25,731 nucleotides of DNA from an uncultured Acetatifactor sp. (GTDB lineage Bacteria; Bacillota; Clostridia; Lachnospirales; Lachnospiraceae). Below, piece by piece: positions 1 through 6,952 of the stretch. The DNA lies in NCBI GenBank assembly GCA_910585665.1, contig CAJUFI010000011.1, forward strand, positions 1 through 25,731. Reading direction: 5' to 3'. The notes under the pieces are model-generated. The model searched no databases, had not been told where the DNA came from, and saw only the letters and a list, made by a program, of their open reading frames with translations. Position 1 is the first letter of the stretch. Every line of letters begins with the position of its first letter. Position numbers and translations under genes: made by a program.

Positions 1-84
1 TATGAGGATGTTGTAGTTACCCAATCTCTTCCTGTAACGGGTCAACTCTTTAAGGTCATCCCTCCTGTCCTCAAAATTGCGCAT
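1..84 (-). CDS. Partial coding region, unknown function, running off the window edge
   Basis: An ATG at 84-82 opens 28 codons that stay open to the window edge, beginning MRNFEDRRDDLKEL and rich in charged residues. Its ATG overlaps the stop of the upstream HTH membrane regulator by one base (TAATG), which suggests translational coupling and a two-gene operon. No separate ribosome binding site is obvious. A stronger AGGAGG site lies inside this frame at about 55-60, but it leads to an ATG frame that stops after five codons. I do not recognise the family. Too little is present to assign a function, and the start is inferred from the overlap. Confidence 0.5.
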   Translation of the reverse strand, partial: MRNFEDRRDDLKELTRYRKRLGNYNILI

Positions 85-866
85 TAAAGATTATTGATTT
101 TATCTTTTATTTTGCGTTTTATCTTGAACGATAAACAAGAAGAATATTGCTCATTTTTAATCAGCAATTCGTAAGCCCCCATAACTCCAATAAAATAGCA
201 AAATCCATAAAGTCCTATTGCCAGACCTAAAAACACAAACGAATGGTATTCTGACCAATCAAACTTTCCGCTCATCGTTAAAGACACTGCCAGAATACCG
301 ACTATAAATAAAATAATACTTGGCACGGACATAGCGACATAAATTCTCCTTTTTACTTGATACGCATTAGATAATTCTTGCAAATACGCATAATCCAGTA
401 TCAGAGGTTCTTCTCTCAAGACTTTATATTGTTCTTGTTCCGAAAATGAGCCTAAAACAAAAGAACTAATGCCTATGATAATAAAAATTGCCATTCCCAA
501 GAAACGCCATGTCAAATTAGATGTAAACATGACATAGGGTATTCCCACCAACGCCCACGACATAAATCCTATACCAACATATCTACATATTTTTTTCTGG
601 TTTGCGATAAATCCTGTAGTCATTTCCTTGCTTACATAATAGCCTCTCTCGTTTACAGTGTCAGAGGATTTCTCATCTTTCAACAGAACGGCTATAGACG
701 TTTCAAAGATATTGGATAATTGTAATAACTTTTCTGTTTCCGGAAATCCTTGATTATTTTCCCACTTGCTAACCGCCTGTCTGGTTGTTCCGATTTGTTC
801 AGCAAGTGCTTCCTGTGAAAGCCCTTTTTCTTTTCTTAACTTAAACAATTTTTCTCCGAATGTCAT
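84..866 (-). CDS. XRE-family HTH regulator with C-terminal membrane domain
   Basis: The 260-residue protein has an N-terminal HTH_3/XRE DNA-binding domain (about residues 5-60; GLSQEALAEQIGTTRQAVSKW covers the helix-turn-helix). A short linker and four hydrophobic segments follow (about 96-114, 121-141, 175-196 and 211-235), with a basic C-terminal tail. This layout suggests a membrane-tethered transcription regulator; the signal it senses is not visible. The ATG at 866 was chosen because AAGGAGG sits 6 nt upstream and the HTH starts right after; an in-frame ATG at 899 has no such site. The gene is visibly richer in A/T than the ribosomal genes, which suggests horizontal acquisition. It is coupled to a partial downstream gene. 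Confidence 0.85.
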   Translation of the reverse strand: MTFGEKLFKLRKEKGLSQEALAEQIGTTRQAVSKWENNQGFPETEKLLQLSNIFETSIAVLLKDEKSSDTVNERGYYVSKEMTTGFIANQKKICRYVGIGFMSWALVGIPYVMFTSNLTWRFLGMAIFIIIGISSFVLGSFSEQEQYKVLREEPLILDYAYLQELSNAYQVKRRIYVAMSVPSIILFIVGILAVSLTMSGKFDWSEYHSFVFLGLAIGLYGFCYFIGVMGAYELLIKNEQYSSCLSFKIKRKIKDKINNL

Positions 867-923
867 ATGTGTCCTCCTTGGTTTGTTTTGATAGGTCAAT
901 CTTATCGGATTAGATTGTTACTT

Positions 924-952
924 TCTATCTTTTCTGAATGGAACATTGTCAA
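924..952 (-). promoter_or_regulatory. Candidate promoter of the HTH membrane regulator
   Basis: On the minus strand a perfect -35 TTGACA (952-947) is followed after 17 nt by GATAGA (929-924), a weak -10. The ATG at 866 lies about 50 nt downstream of the expected start. The -35 and spacing are good; the -10 is poor, so the promoter may depend on an activator or be wrongly placed. Confidence 0.4.
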
Positions 953-980
953 CTTTGAGTTGCGGATATGTTATATTCAG

Positions 981-1009
981 CAAAATAACGGTTTTTCTGC
1001 CGTATTTTG
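981..1009. other. Imperfect inverted repeat upstream of the HTH regulator
   Basis: CAAAATAACGG at 981-991 and CCGTATTTTG at 1000-1009 pair over 10 bp with one bulge and an 8-nt loop. It lies about 30 bp upstream of the TTGACA box. It could be an operator, or a weak terminator isolating the regulator from upstream transcription on the minus strand. Confidence 0.35.
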
Positions 1010-1333
1010 ACACTCTGCTCCATACACATTATATCATACCGGAAGCTTGTCTTTGTCCCCGGCGGCACCATTACACTGGGCTGGGAGCAATTCTCTGAGG
1101 GCTTGGATGAAGATAATCTGGCGGAGCTGAACTATATATTGGGGGAATGCGAATACAAGGGGGCTCCAGAGAATTTCATTCGTAAAGACATGGCTCCGGT
1201 CCGTCAGGTCACGATTTCACCTATGCTGGTGGGCTTTCTTCCCTGTTCGCCCCACCGAAAGCCGGAGGTGCAGAAGAACGATAGGTTGGACGGCGACTAC
1301 GATTTTTACCGGCCTATTATACGGGTGGAGTGA
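1007..1333 (+). pseudogene. Remnant of a formylglycine-generating-enzyme (SUMF1)-like gene
   Basis: This plus-strand frame contains KLVFVPGGTITLGWE (from 1043), then PVRQVTISPMLV, and ends GDYDFYRPIIRVE. The VPGGT...LG opening and the P-R-x-V-x-I stretch resemble the N-terminus of FGE-sulfatase/SUMF1-like domains, and the last residues resemble such a domain's C-terminus. At about 100 residues it is far shorter than the usual 200 or more, so I infer a large internal deletion after about position 1230. No ATG or ribosome binding site precedes the conserved part; only a TTG at 1007 is available. Probably non-functional. The family call rests on motif memory, not a search. Confidence 0.45.
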
Positions 1334-1348
1334 ATGGAGGGACATTCT

Positions 1349-1699
1349 ATGGCGAGTACATTGTCGTACCACTGTGAGAACTATATCCGGGCAGAGGACT
1401 TTGCAGCGATGACCCAAAATCACCTTGTGCTCGGCACGGAGTCGGTCCCCCTATTCTATGGAGCGGAGTTCTGTGATGTCAATACCATTGGCGGTTTTGC
1501 AAACTGGGTACAGGATTGGGGCTATACCAAGTGTCCCCACTGCGGTAGGCCAATGAAATATCTGGCACAGATTCAATGGGACACTATACTGGATGGAGCA
1601 GAAGGAACGCTCTATAGCCGCTGCTCCTCGCCAAACCCCTGCCTTTTCTTCCCGAACTTGCTCTCCCCGGAGGCAAGGTCGTCACATATCAGCGCATAG
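1349..1699 (+). pseudogene. 3'-truncated zinc-ribbon-like protein gene
   Basis: An ATG at 1349 has GGAGGG 7-8 nt upstream and opens a frame starting MASTLSYHCENYIRAED. Near residue 70 it has CPHCGRPMKYLAQIQWD, a CxxC knuckle typical of uncharacterised proteins that go on to a second cysteine pair. After GTLY (about 1615) the frame reads through the antisense of the neighbouring ribbon-helix-helix gene to a stop at 1699, so the native C-terminus is lost. It starts 15 bases after the preceding SUMF1-like remnant, so the two were probably a gene pair, perhaps immunity or accessory proteins. The function is unknown. Confidence 0.45.
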
Positions 1700-1833
1700 A
1701 GGTATTCATTGACCGACATCCCCAGGCCGGAGGCTGCTGCCCTCACCCTCTCCCGCTCACCTTTTGGCAATGCAAGATTTATCCTGTCATAGTGGTCTTT
1801 GTAGAATTGATTTTTATACTCTGTCCGGTTCAT
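1612..1833 (-). CDS. Ribbon-helix-helix (Arc-type) DNA-binding protein, probably C-terminally truncated
   Basis: The 73-residue protein begins MNRTEYKNQFYKDHYDRI and contains INLALPKGERERVRAAA followed by GMSVNEYLYALI, the strand-helix-helix pattern of Arc/MetJ-type repressors and antitoxins. The ATG at 1833 has GGAGG 5 nt upstream. The frame ends EEQRL-stop where the sequence switches to a broken plus-strand gene, so the natural tail is probably missing; the DNA-binding fold should be intact. It likely acts as a dimeric repressor, and a 7-bp inverted repeat sits in its own promoter. No toxin partner is visible downstream; the gene there is a broken one on the other strand. Confidence 0.65.
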   Translation of the reverse strand: MNRTEYKNQFYKDHYDRINLALPKGERERVRAAASGLGMSVNEYLYALICDDLASGESKFGKKRQGFGEEQRL

Positions 1834-1860
1834 CAATGCCTCCCTGTTTCCGTTTTTAAC

Positions 1861-1889
1861 ATCATATCACTGTCTTGCACAAGACACAA
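1861..1889 (-). promoter_or_regulatory. Promoter with overlapping operator for the ribbon-helix-helix gene
   Basis: On the minus strand TTGTGT (1889-1884) and TATGAT (1866-1861) are 17 nt apart. Between them lies an inverted repeat, TGTCTTG-CA-CAAGACA at 1871-1886 on the plus strand, with perfect 7-bp arms. The position across the spacer is classic for autorepression by a small repressor. The -10 is good and the -35 is weak. Confidence 0.55.
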
Positions 1890-1961
1890 GGAAAACATTT
1901 TTGCATTTGTTAGTTACCGTAAAAATTTTGCGTGATTTTGGACTGTCCCATAGAATTTCAG

Positions 1962-1999
1962 AATATAAGGAAATCCCCGGAAACACTGGGTTTCCGGGG
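1962..1999 (-). terminator. Rho-independent terminator of rplM-rpsI
   Basis: A perfect 10-bp stem (CCCCGGAAAC with GTTTCCGGGG, 1999-1990 and 1984-1975 read on the minus strand) has a 5-nt loop and a U-rich tail reading ATTTCCTTATATT. It lies about 30 bp after the rpsI stop. Confidence 0.85.
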
Positions 2000-2029
2000 A
2001 ATGCCTTTTCTCTGCAATATCCGATTGAA

Positions 2030-2425
2030 TTATCGCTTGCTGAACTGCGGAGCGCGACGAGCCGCCTTGAGGCCGTACTTCTTCCTCTCCTTCATACGAG
2101 GGTCTCTGGTCAGGAAGCCTTCCTTCTTCAGAACCGGCCTGTACTCAGCGTCCACCTGGAGCAGCGCCCTTGCGATACCGTGCCTGATGGCACCTGCCTG
2201 TCCGGTGTAGCCGCCGCCGCGGACGTTCACCAGCACGTCGAACTTCTCATTGGTGCCGGTAGCCATGAAAGGCTGGCGGACGATGACCTTCAAGGTCTCC
2301 ATCCCGAAATAATCGTCCATATTCCTCTTATTGATGACAACATCGCCTTTGCCGGGTGTCAGATACACTCTTGCGATGGATTTCTTTCTTCTGCCTGTGC
2401 CATAGTATCTCTCTGTCTTAGCCAT
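2030..2425 (-). CDS. rpsI: 30S ribosomal protein S9
   Basis: The 131-residue protein begins MAKTERYYGTGRRKKSIARV, the usual S9 N-terminus, and ends APQFSKR. In S9 the extreme C-terminal Lys-Arg tail reaches the ribosomal P site and contacts the anticodon loop of the bound tRNA; that tail is intact. The GGRRK-type start, the RGGGYTGQAGAIRHGIARAL core and the RKKYGLKAARRAPQFSKR end cover the whole family length. It follows rplM by 22 bp, as in most Firmicutes, and they share the promoter at 3041-3069 and the terminator at 1962-1999. Nothing is unusual. Confidence 0.98.
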   Translation of the reverse strand: MAKTERYYGTGRRKKSIARVYLTPGKGDVVINKRNMDDYFGMETLKVIVRQPFMATGTNEKFDVLVNVRGGGYTGQAGAIRHGIARALLQVDAEYRPVLKKEGFLTRDPRMKERKKYGLKAARRAPQFSKR

Positions 2426-2447
2426 GATTGATTTCTCCTCCTATCCT

Positions 2448-2876
2448 TTAGAATGTCAGTACCTCAGGCTTCTGAGCCGCATGCTTGTGCTCAGGTCCCG
2501 CGTATACGTAAAGCTTCTTGTACATCTGTCTTCCTAAAGGTCCCTTGGGAAGCATGCCCTTGACTGCCAGCTCAATCACCTGTTCAGGCTTCTTGGCCAG
2601 CTTCTCTTTCAGGGTGACTTCTTTCAGGCTGCCCACATAATCGGAATGATGATAATAAATCTTCTGGTCAAGCTTCTTGCCTGTCACCTTGATCTTCTCA
2701 GCATTGATGACAATTACGTAATCACCTGTGTCCATGTGAGGCGTGAAGATAGGCTTGTTCTTACCTCTCAGAACCTTGGCGACCTCTGATGCAAGGCGTC
2801 CCAAGGTCATACCCGCAGCGTCTACTACATACCATTTTCTATCGATTGTAGCTTCACTAGCCATAAAAGTTTTCAT
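2448..2876 (-). CDS. rplM: 50S ribosomal protein L13
   Basis: The 142-residue protein begins MKTFMASEATIDRKWYVVDA and has the family core TLGRLASEVAKVLRGKNKP, then GDYVIVINAEKIKVTGKK and the PLGRQMYKKLYVYAGPEHKH region near the C-terminus. L13 binds 23S rRNA early in large-subunit assembly. It is the first gene of the rplM-rpsI transcription unit and is preceded by a leader of about 160 nt. L13 leader RNAs that control this operon are known in Firmicutes, so the length of the 5' untranslated region suggests autoregulation here, although I cannot match the fold by eye. GGAGGG lies 5 nt before the ATG. Confidence 0.98.
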   Translation of the reverse strand: MKTFMASEATIDRKWYVVDAAGMTLGRLASEVAKVLRGKNKPIFTPHMDTGDYVIVINAEKIKVTGKKLDQKIYYHHSDYVGSLKEVTLKEKLAKKPEQVIELAVKGMLPKGPLGRQMYKKLYVYAGPEHKHAAQKPEVLTF

Positions 2877-3034
2877 TACGTTCCCTCCGTATTGCGTTTT
2901 CCTTGAGTCGGTATCCCGTTTCCGTCATGTCCTGCAGATGTCCGGGCTGCATTTCAAGATTTCGCGGGACGGTTTTCTTCTATTTCAAATGCTTCGCCGG
3001 GGCTTTGGCTTGGCATTCAGAAACATTGTCACAC
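2877..3034 (-). promoter_or_regulatory. rplM leader RNA, probably regulatory
   Basis: About 160 nt separate the expected transcription start from the rplM ATG. Possible helices on the minus strand are CCGTC with GACGG, enclosing GCAG with CTGC. L13-type autoregulatory leaders are known in Bacillus and relatives; calling this one is an inference from position and length, not from a recognised consensus. Confidence 0.4.
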
Positions 3035-3040
3035 TTGAAT

Positions 3041-3069
3041 ATTGTACTATAGCCGGTATCTTCTGTCAA
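3041..3069 (-). promoter_or_regulatory. Consensus promoter of rplM-rpsI
   Basis: Minus strand TTGACA (3069-3064), 17-nt spacer, TACAAT (3046-3041). The -35 is perfect and the -10 matches at five of six positions. It lies directly after the truA terminator and about 165 bp before rplM. Confidence 0.85.
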
Positions 3070-3081
3070 TCATTATTTTCC

Positions 3082-3105
3082 AAAAAATACATTCTTTTCG
3101 GATGT
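3082..3105 (-). terminator. Weak rho-independent terminator after truA
   Basis: Starting at the base after the truA stop, ACATCC-GAAAA-GAATGT forms a short stem with one mismatch, followed by ATTTTTT. The stem is weak, but the run of six U residues and the location just before the rplM promoter support a terminator. Confidence 0.45.
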
Positions 3106-3852
3106 CTAAGCCAAAAATTCATATTTCATCAGCGTCAGGCCGTGGGCCGGAGCGGTGGGACCGGCAGCGGCGCGGTCTCCCGCCTCCAGGACCCATTGCA
3201 TGGACTCCGGCTCCCGCTTCCCCTCCCCCACCTCCAGCAGGGTTCCCGCGATGATCCGCACCATATTATACAGGAAGCCGTTCCCGCACACCCTGATCAC
3301 GATGTCCGGCCCCTGTTCCTCCACCCACAGCATGTAGATGGTCCGGACCGTGCTCTGGACCTGGGAACCTGCCTGGCAGAAGCTCTTGAAATCATGTCTG
3401 CCCTCCAGATATGCGGCGGCCTCCCGCATCTTCTCCACGTCCAGGGAATGATAGGTAAAATACGAATACAGCCGTTTCACGGGCATGGGGAACTCCGCCC
3501 TGTAGATTCGGTACTCGTAAATCTTGCGGCTCTCACAGTGCCTGGGATGCCAGTCCGCGGGCACCTCCTCCGACTTCTGGATACGGATGTCCTCCGGAAG
3601 CCTCTGGTTCATCGCATAGGAAATCTTCCCTGCCGGCATCCTGCTCGCCGTATCGAACACAGCCACGTTCCCCAGCGCATGCACTCCGGAATCCGTGCGG
3701 CTGGCGCCGACCACCTGTATCGGCTCGTTCAGCAGCTCCGTAAGGCATCTGTTCAGCTCCGCTTCGATTGTATTTCCATTGTTCTGCAGCTGCCACCCAT
3801 GATAGTTGGTGCCGTCATAGGCAACTGTCAGACGGATACGCTTTCTCTCCAT
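3106..3852 (-). CDS. truA: tRNA pseudouridine(38-40) synthase TruA
   Basis: The 248-residue protein begins MERKRIRLTVAYDGTNYHGW. GASRTDSGVHALGNVA, near residue 55, holds the catalytic aspartate of the pseudouridine synthase fold. Later family blocks are RIYRAEFPMPVKRLYSYF, HDFKSFCQAGS and NGFLYNMVRIIAGTLLEVG. TruA isomerises uridines 38-40 in the tRNA anticodon stem-loop. The same frame is open upstream to 4212, but the start at 3852 fits the family N-terminus and length (about 245-270); AAGG and GGGG stretches lie upstream. It is the last gene of the ecfA1-ecfA2-ecfT-truA unit, a common Firmicutes arrangement. Confidence 0.96.
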   Translation of the reverse strand: MERKRIRLTVAYDGTNYHGWQLQNNGNTIEAELNRCLTELLNEPIQVVGASRTDSGVHALGNVAVFDTASRMPAGKISYAMNQRLPEDIRIQKSEEVPADWHPRHCESRKIYEYRIYRAEFPMPVKRLYSYFTYHSLDVEKMREAAAYLEGRHDFKSFCQAGSQVQSTVRTIYMLWVEEQGPDIVIRVCGNGFLYNMVRIIAGTLLEVGEGKREPESMQWVLEAGDRAAAGPTAPAHGLTLMKYEFLA

Positions 3853-3878
3853 TTCCCCTTTTCCTTTTCTCCCGTCTC

Positions 3879-4079
3879 CTACTCTGTCTTCTGTCCTTCC
3901 TCCCGGCTGCCGGAAGCTTTCTTCAGCAGCGCCCCTGAAGCCGCCGTCTCCCAGCGCCATGCAGTGCGCTTCCCGATTTCTTCCCATCTCACAGCCCTGT
4001 CGCTTCCCTCCCCGGCGAAATCCCCCGGAATACGGTACCCCGTCCACAGCAGCTCTGCCAGGAATCGGCACCCGGCAAA
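3879..4079 (-). other. Open frame continuing ecfT past its TGA stop
   Basis: After the ecfT TGA the same frame stays open for 66 codons to a TAG at 3881-3879, ending 26 bases before truA and so filling most of the gap between the genes. The translation contains RFLAELLWTGYRIPGDF and KRTAWRWETAASGALLKKAS and looks protein-like, with many codons ending in G or C. It has no good start of its own; an in-frame GTG occurs mid-way without a clear binding site. It may be a former C-terminal extension cut off by a nonsense change, a readthrough product, or chance. Confidence 0.35.
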
Positions 4080-4886
4080 TCAGAAGAGCGTCAGCCTCCC
4101 CACCGTGATGCCCACGGCCAGATAGCACAGGATGCACAGATACCCGATTCTGTCCCGCTTCTGGTAGACAAGCGGCTTCATCTTCGTCCTGCCCTCCCCG
4201 CCCCGATAGCACCTGGCCTCCATGGCCATGGCCAGGTCATTGGCCCTGCGGAAGGCGGATATGAACAGCGGCACCAGAAGAGGCACCAGCGCCCTGGCCC
4301 GCTTTACGATGTTCCCGGTCTCGAAATCCGCCCCCCTGGCAATCTGGGCTTTCATGATTTTGTCCGTCTCCTCCAGCAGAATCGGGATGAACCGCAGGGC
4401 GATGGACATAATCATGGCCACCTCGTGTACCGGCACCCGGAACAGCTTCAGAGGCTTCATCATTTTCTCCATGCCGTCTGTCAGGTTGTTGGGGGTGGTA
4501 GTCAGGGTCATGATGGAGGAGCCTATAATCAGCATGGTCAGCCTGACCGCAATGTTGACAGCCATCCGCAGCCCCTCTACCGTGATGGTCAGCTTCCAGA
4601 AGGAGACCAGTTCCGTCCCCGGTGTCAGGAACAGATTAAAAAACACTGTGATCAGCAGCAAAAACAGAATCGCCCGCATTCCCTTTACGATATATCGAAA
4701 AGGAACATGGGAAAGGCCGATGACCACTCCCAAGAACACCACCGCCACCCCATATCCCAGGAAATTGCGGAACAGGAACAGGGAAATGATGAAAAGCAGC
4801 GTCCCCCCCAGCTTCACCCTGGGATCCAGCCTGTGCACCACCGATTCCGTCTGATAATATTGTCCTAATGTGATATCTCTCAGCAT
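4080..4886 (-). CDS. ecfT: ECF transporter transmembrane protein EcfT
   Basis: The 268-residue membrane protein begins MLRDITLGQYYQTESVVHRL and has hydrophobic segments near residues 28-60, 68-85, 90-115 and 245-265. Two Ala-Arg motifs in the cytoplasmic coupling region, AQIARGADFE and MAMEARCYRGGEGR, are the EcfT signature that docks on the two ATPases. EcfT joins EcfA1/EcfA2 to exchangeable substrate-binding S components for vitamins or metals. No S component is encoded here, which fits the group II ECF arrangement with a shared energising module. It follows ecfA2 by 59 bp, with GGGGAG before the ATG. Its frame stays open beyond the stop. Confidence 0.94.
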   Translation of the reverse strand: MLRDITLGQYYQTESVVHRLDPRVKLGGTLLFIISLFLFRNFLGYGVAVVFLGVVIGLSHVPFRYIVKGMRAILFLLLITVFFNLFLTPGTELVSFWKLTITVEGLRMAVNIAVRLTMLIIGSSIMTLTTTPNNLTDGMEKMMKPLKLFRVPVHEVAMIMSIALRFIPILLEETDKIMKAQIARGADFETGNIVKRARALVPLLVPLFISAFRRANDLAMAMEARCYRGGEGRTKMKPLVYQKRDRIGYLCILCYLAVGITVGRLTLF

Positions 4887-4945
4887 ATCGCTCCCCTACC
4901 GAAATTCATTCTCACAAACACTAACATTTTCCATATAGATGAGTA

Positions 4946-5803
4946 TCATTTTCCGTCATTTTTCAGCGCCTGCAGCACCGCTTCCGCCGCCTCCTCAATC
5001 GTGGTGGCGTTCACGTCCACCCGGAATCCCCGCTCCCGGAGCTCGTGGAGGATGTAAGTGACCTGGGGCGCCGCCAGCCCCACCTCCTCCAGCTCCTTAT
5101 AATGGGAGAACACTTTCTTGGGCACATCGTCATACATGACCTTCCCTTTGTTCATGACTACAATTCTGTCTACATATTCCGCCACGTCCTCCATGCTGTG
5201 GGACACCAGCAGAATCGTCATATTGGTCTGGGTCTGCAGCTGCTTGATCTGGTGCAGTATCTCGTCCCTTCCCTTAGGATCCAGGCCCGCGGTGGGCTCG
5301 TCCAGAATCAGCATCTCCGGCGCCATGGCCAGCACCCCAGCGATGGCGGCCCGCCGCTTCTGTCCGCCGGACAGCTCAAAGGGGGACTGATAGTACAGCT
5401 CCATGGGCAGACCTACCTTGCGCAGGGCGTCGAAGGCGCGGAGCTCCGCCTCCTTCTTGTCCAGTCCCAGGTTCTTCGGCCCGAAGCACACATCGCTGAA
5501 TACATCTATCTCAAAAAGCTGATGCTCGGGATACTGGAAGACCAGCCCAACCTTGCTGCGCAGCTTTTTCATCTCAAAGTCCCTGTCGTAGATATCCTCG
5601 CCGTTAAAATAGATATGGCCGCTGGTGGCTTTCAGCAGGCCGTTCATATGCTGCACCAGCGTGGACTTGCCGGATCCGGTATGCCCGATGATGCCCACGA
5701 ACTGCCCGTCCGGAATCTGGAGGCAGACATCGTCCAGCGCTTTCACCGCCATCGGCCCGTCCTCACCGTATACATAACTGATATGGTCCAATATAATCGA
5801 CAT
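4946..5803 (-). CDS. ecfA2: ECF transporter ATPase EcfA2
   Basis: The 285-residue ABC ATPase has Walker A GHTGSGKST (about residues 40-48), Q-loop VFQYPEHQLFE, signature LSGGQKRRAAIAG, Walker B MLILDEPTAGLDP and the switch histidine in VSHSMED. The aromatic-Pro-Glu Q-loop and a C-terminal extension of about 50 residues are typical of the ECF/CbiO branch. It pairs with EcfA1 to drive S components through EcfT in the cytoplasmic membrane. The ATG lies two bases after the ecfA1 stop, with GAGGTAGG as binding site overlapping that stop, so the two are coupled and probably made in equal amounts. Confidence 0.95.
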   Translation of the reverse strand: MSIILDHISYVYGEDGPMAVKALDDVCLQIPDGQFVGIIGHTGSGKSTLVQHMNGLLKATSGHIYFNGEDIYDRDFEMKKLRSKVGLVFQYPEHQLFEIDVFSDVCFGPKNLGLDKKEAELRAFDALRKVGLPMELYYQSPFELSGGQKRRAAIAGVLAMAPEMLILDEPTAGLDPKGRDEILHQIKQLQTQTNMTILLVSHSMEDVAEYVDRIVVMNKGKVMYDDVPKKVFSHYKELEEVGLAAPQVTYILHELRERGFRVDVNATTIEEAAEAVLQALKNDGK

Positions 5804-5805
5804 AC

Positions 5806-6657
5806 CTACCTCATTTCCGCCAGGGCGTCCGCCAGCTCCCGGGCAGTCAGAATCCCGTCGGGCAGCCTGACGCCCTTTTTCTGCAGTTCATAGGCCAACA
5901 GCGTCACCTGGGGCACGTCCAGGCGCAGCTCCTTCAATCGCTCCACCTGGGAAAAAATCTCCCGGGGGGTGCCCTCCATGGCAATCTTGCCGCTGTCCAT
6001 GACGAACACACGGTCCGCGTGGATGATTTCTTCCATATAATGGGTGATCAATATGACCGTGATGCCCTCCACGTCGTTCAGCCCCCGGACTGCCCTGATG
6101 ACCTCCCTGCGCCCGCTGGGATCCAGCATGGCGGTGGGCTCGTCCAGGACGATGCACTTCGGATGCATGGCCAGCACCCCGGCGATGGACACCCTCTGCT
6201 TCTGCCCGCCGGACAGCTTGTTAGGGGAATGCTTGCGGTACTCGTACATGCCCACGGCCTTCAGGCTCTCTTCCACCCTCTCCCAAATCTCTTTCGTGGG
6301 AATGCCCATGTTCTCCGGGCCGAATCCCACGTCCTCCTCCACCACCTGGCCTATGATCTGGTTGTCGGGATTCTGGAACACCATCCCGGCCCGCTGGCGG
6401 ATGTCCCAGACACGCTCTTGCTCCGAGGTATTCATGCCGTCCACCCAGACCGTCCCTTCCGTGGGATTCAGAATCACATTGAAATGCTTGGCCAGCGTGG
6501 ACTTGCCGGATCCGTTGTGGCCCAGGATGGCGACGAACTCCCCTTTCCGTATGTCCAGGCTCACCTGATCCACAGCCGTGGTAAAGCCCTCCACGTTCCC
6601 TTCCTCGTCCCGCCTGACATATTCATAGGTCAAATCTTTTGTCTTGACGATTCCCAT
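5806..6657 (-). CDS. ecfA1: ECF transporter ATPase EcfA1
   Basis: The 283-residue ABC ATPase begins MGIVKTKDLTYEYVRRDEEG. It has Walker A GHNGSGKST, Q-loop VFQNPDNQIIGQVVEEDVGF, signature LSGGQKQRVSIAG, Walker B CIVLDEPTAMLDP and ITHYMEE with the switch histidine. The QNPDNQ Q-loop is the EcfA1 hallmark and separates it from its neighbour EcfA2. It is the first gene of a four-gene unit with a good promoter at 6716-6744. A purine-rich GGAGG/GAGGAA stretch lies upstream of the ATG. In many Firmicutes it follows rplQ directly; here a convergent peptidase gene lies between them. Confidence 0.95.
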   Translation of the reverse strand: MGIVKTKDLTYEYVRRDEEGNVEGFTTAVDQVSLDIRKGEFVAILGHNGSGKSTLAKHFNVILNPTEGTVWVDGMNTSEQERVWDIRQRAGMVFQNPDNQIIGQVVEEDVGFGPENMGIPTKEIWERVEESLKAVGMYEYRKHSPNKLSGGQKQRVSIAGVLAMHPKCIVLDEPTAMLDPSGRREVIRAVRGLNDVEGITVILITHYMEEIIHADRVFVMDSGKIAMEGTPREIFSQVERLKELRLDVPQVTLLAYELQKKGVRLPDGILTARELADALAEMR

Positions 6658-6715
6658 AGACTCCCGTTCCTCTTCCTCCGCGGCCCGGTGCGCAGGCCTG
6701 TTTTTTCTGTCTCAT

Positions 6716-6744
6716 ATTATATTAAATTTCCCGGATGATTACAA
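6716..6744 (-). promoter_or_regulatory. Promoter of ecfA1-ecfA2-ecfT-truA
   Basis: Minus strand TTGTAA (6744-6739), 17-nt spacer, perfect TATAAT (6721-6716). The ecfA1 ATG is about 50 nt past the expected start. No known riboswitch fits in so short a leader. Confidence 0.75.
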
Positions 6745-6851
6745 CTGTTTTTCCCAAGAAGGACACTCCGGCATTCTGCGGCTCTCTCAGATTCTAATGC
6801 AAAACAGGAAACCGCCGGCAGGGAATGTCCAAAAATGTTTCAAGGCGGCAA

Positions 6852-6880
6852 TTTACAAAATCTTCTCCTTATGATATCCT
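6852..6880 (+). promoter_or_regulatory. Candidate promoter of the M15-type peptidase gene
   Basis: Plus strand TTTACA (6852-6857), 17-nt spacer, TATCCT (6875-6880). The start would lie about 65 nt before the ATG at 6953. A TTGACA at 6884-6889 has no -10 at normal distance. Divergent from the ecfA1 promoter, with about 110 bp between the -35 boxes and nothing else recognisable in that stretch. Confidence 0.4.
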
Positions 6881-6952
6881 TGACATATGCGCTTTTGATT
6901 TGCCGCTGTATTTTCCACACCCCCGAAACCGCACGGAAAGGAAGCTTCCCCT

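Noticed and set aside
44..58. Mini-frame MTLKS behind an AGGAGG site near the left edge
   Set aside because: Only five codons, and inside a longer open frame that overlaps the upstream gene in typical operon fashion.
4060..4085. The ecfT TGA as a selenocysteine codon with a hairpin downstream
   Set aside because: The protein is already full length for EcfT, selenocysteine is not known in this family, and the small hairpin lacks recognisable features of a bacterial SECIS. Readthrough or decay is simpler.
2743..4125. A 460-codon plus-strand open frame opposite rplM and truA
   Set aside because: It is antisense to two clear genes and crosses their shared promoter; the translation is low-complexity (His/Pro/Leu-rich) with no family motif, as expected for the reverse of G/C-rich coding DNA.
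5045..6738. Long plus-strand open frames opposite ecfA1 and ecfA2
   Set aside because: Histidine- and leucine-rich antisense translations of ABC ATPase genes; no ribosome sites or motifs.
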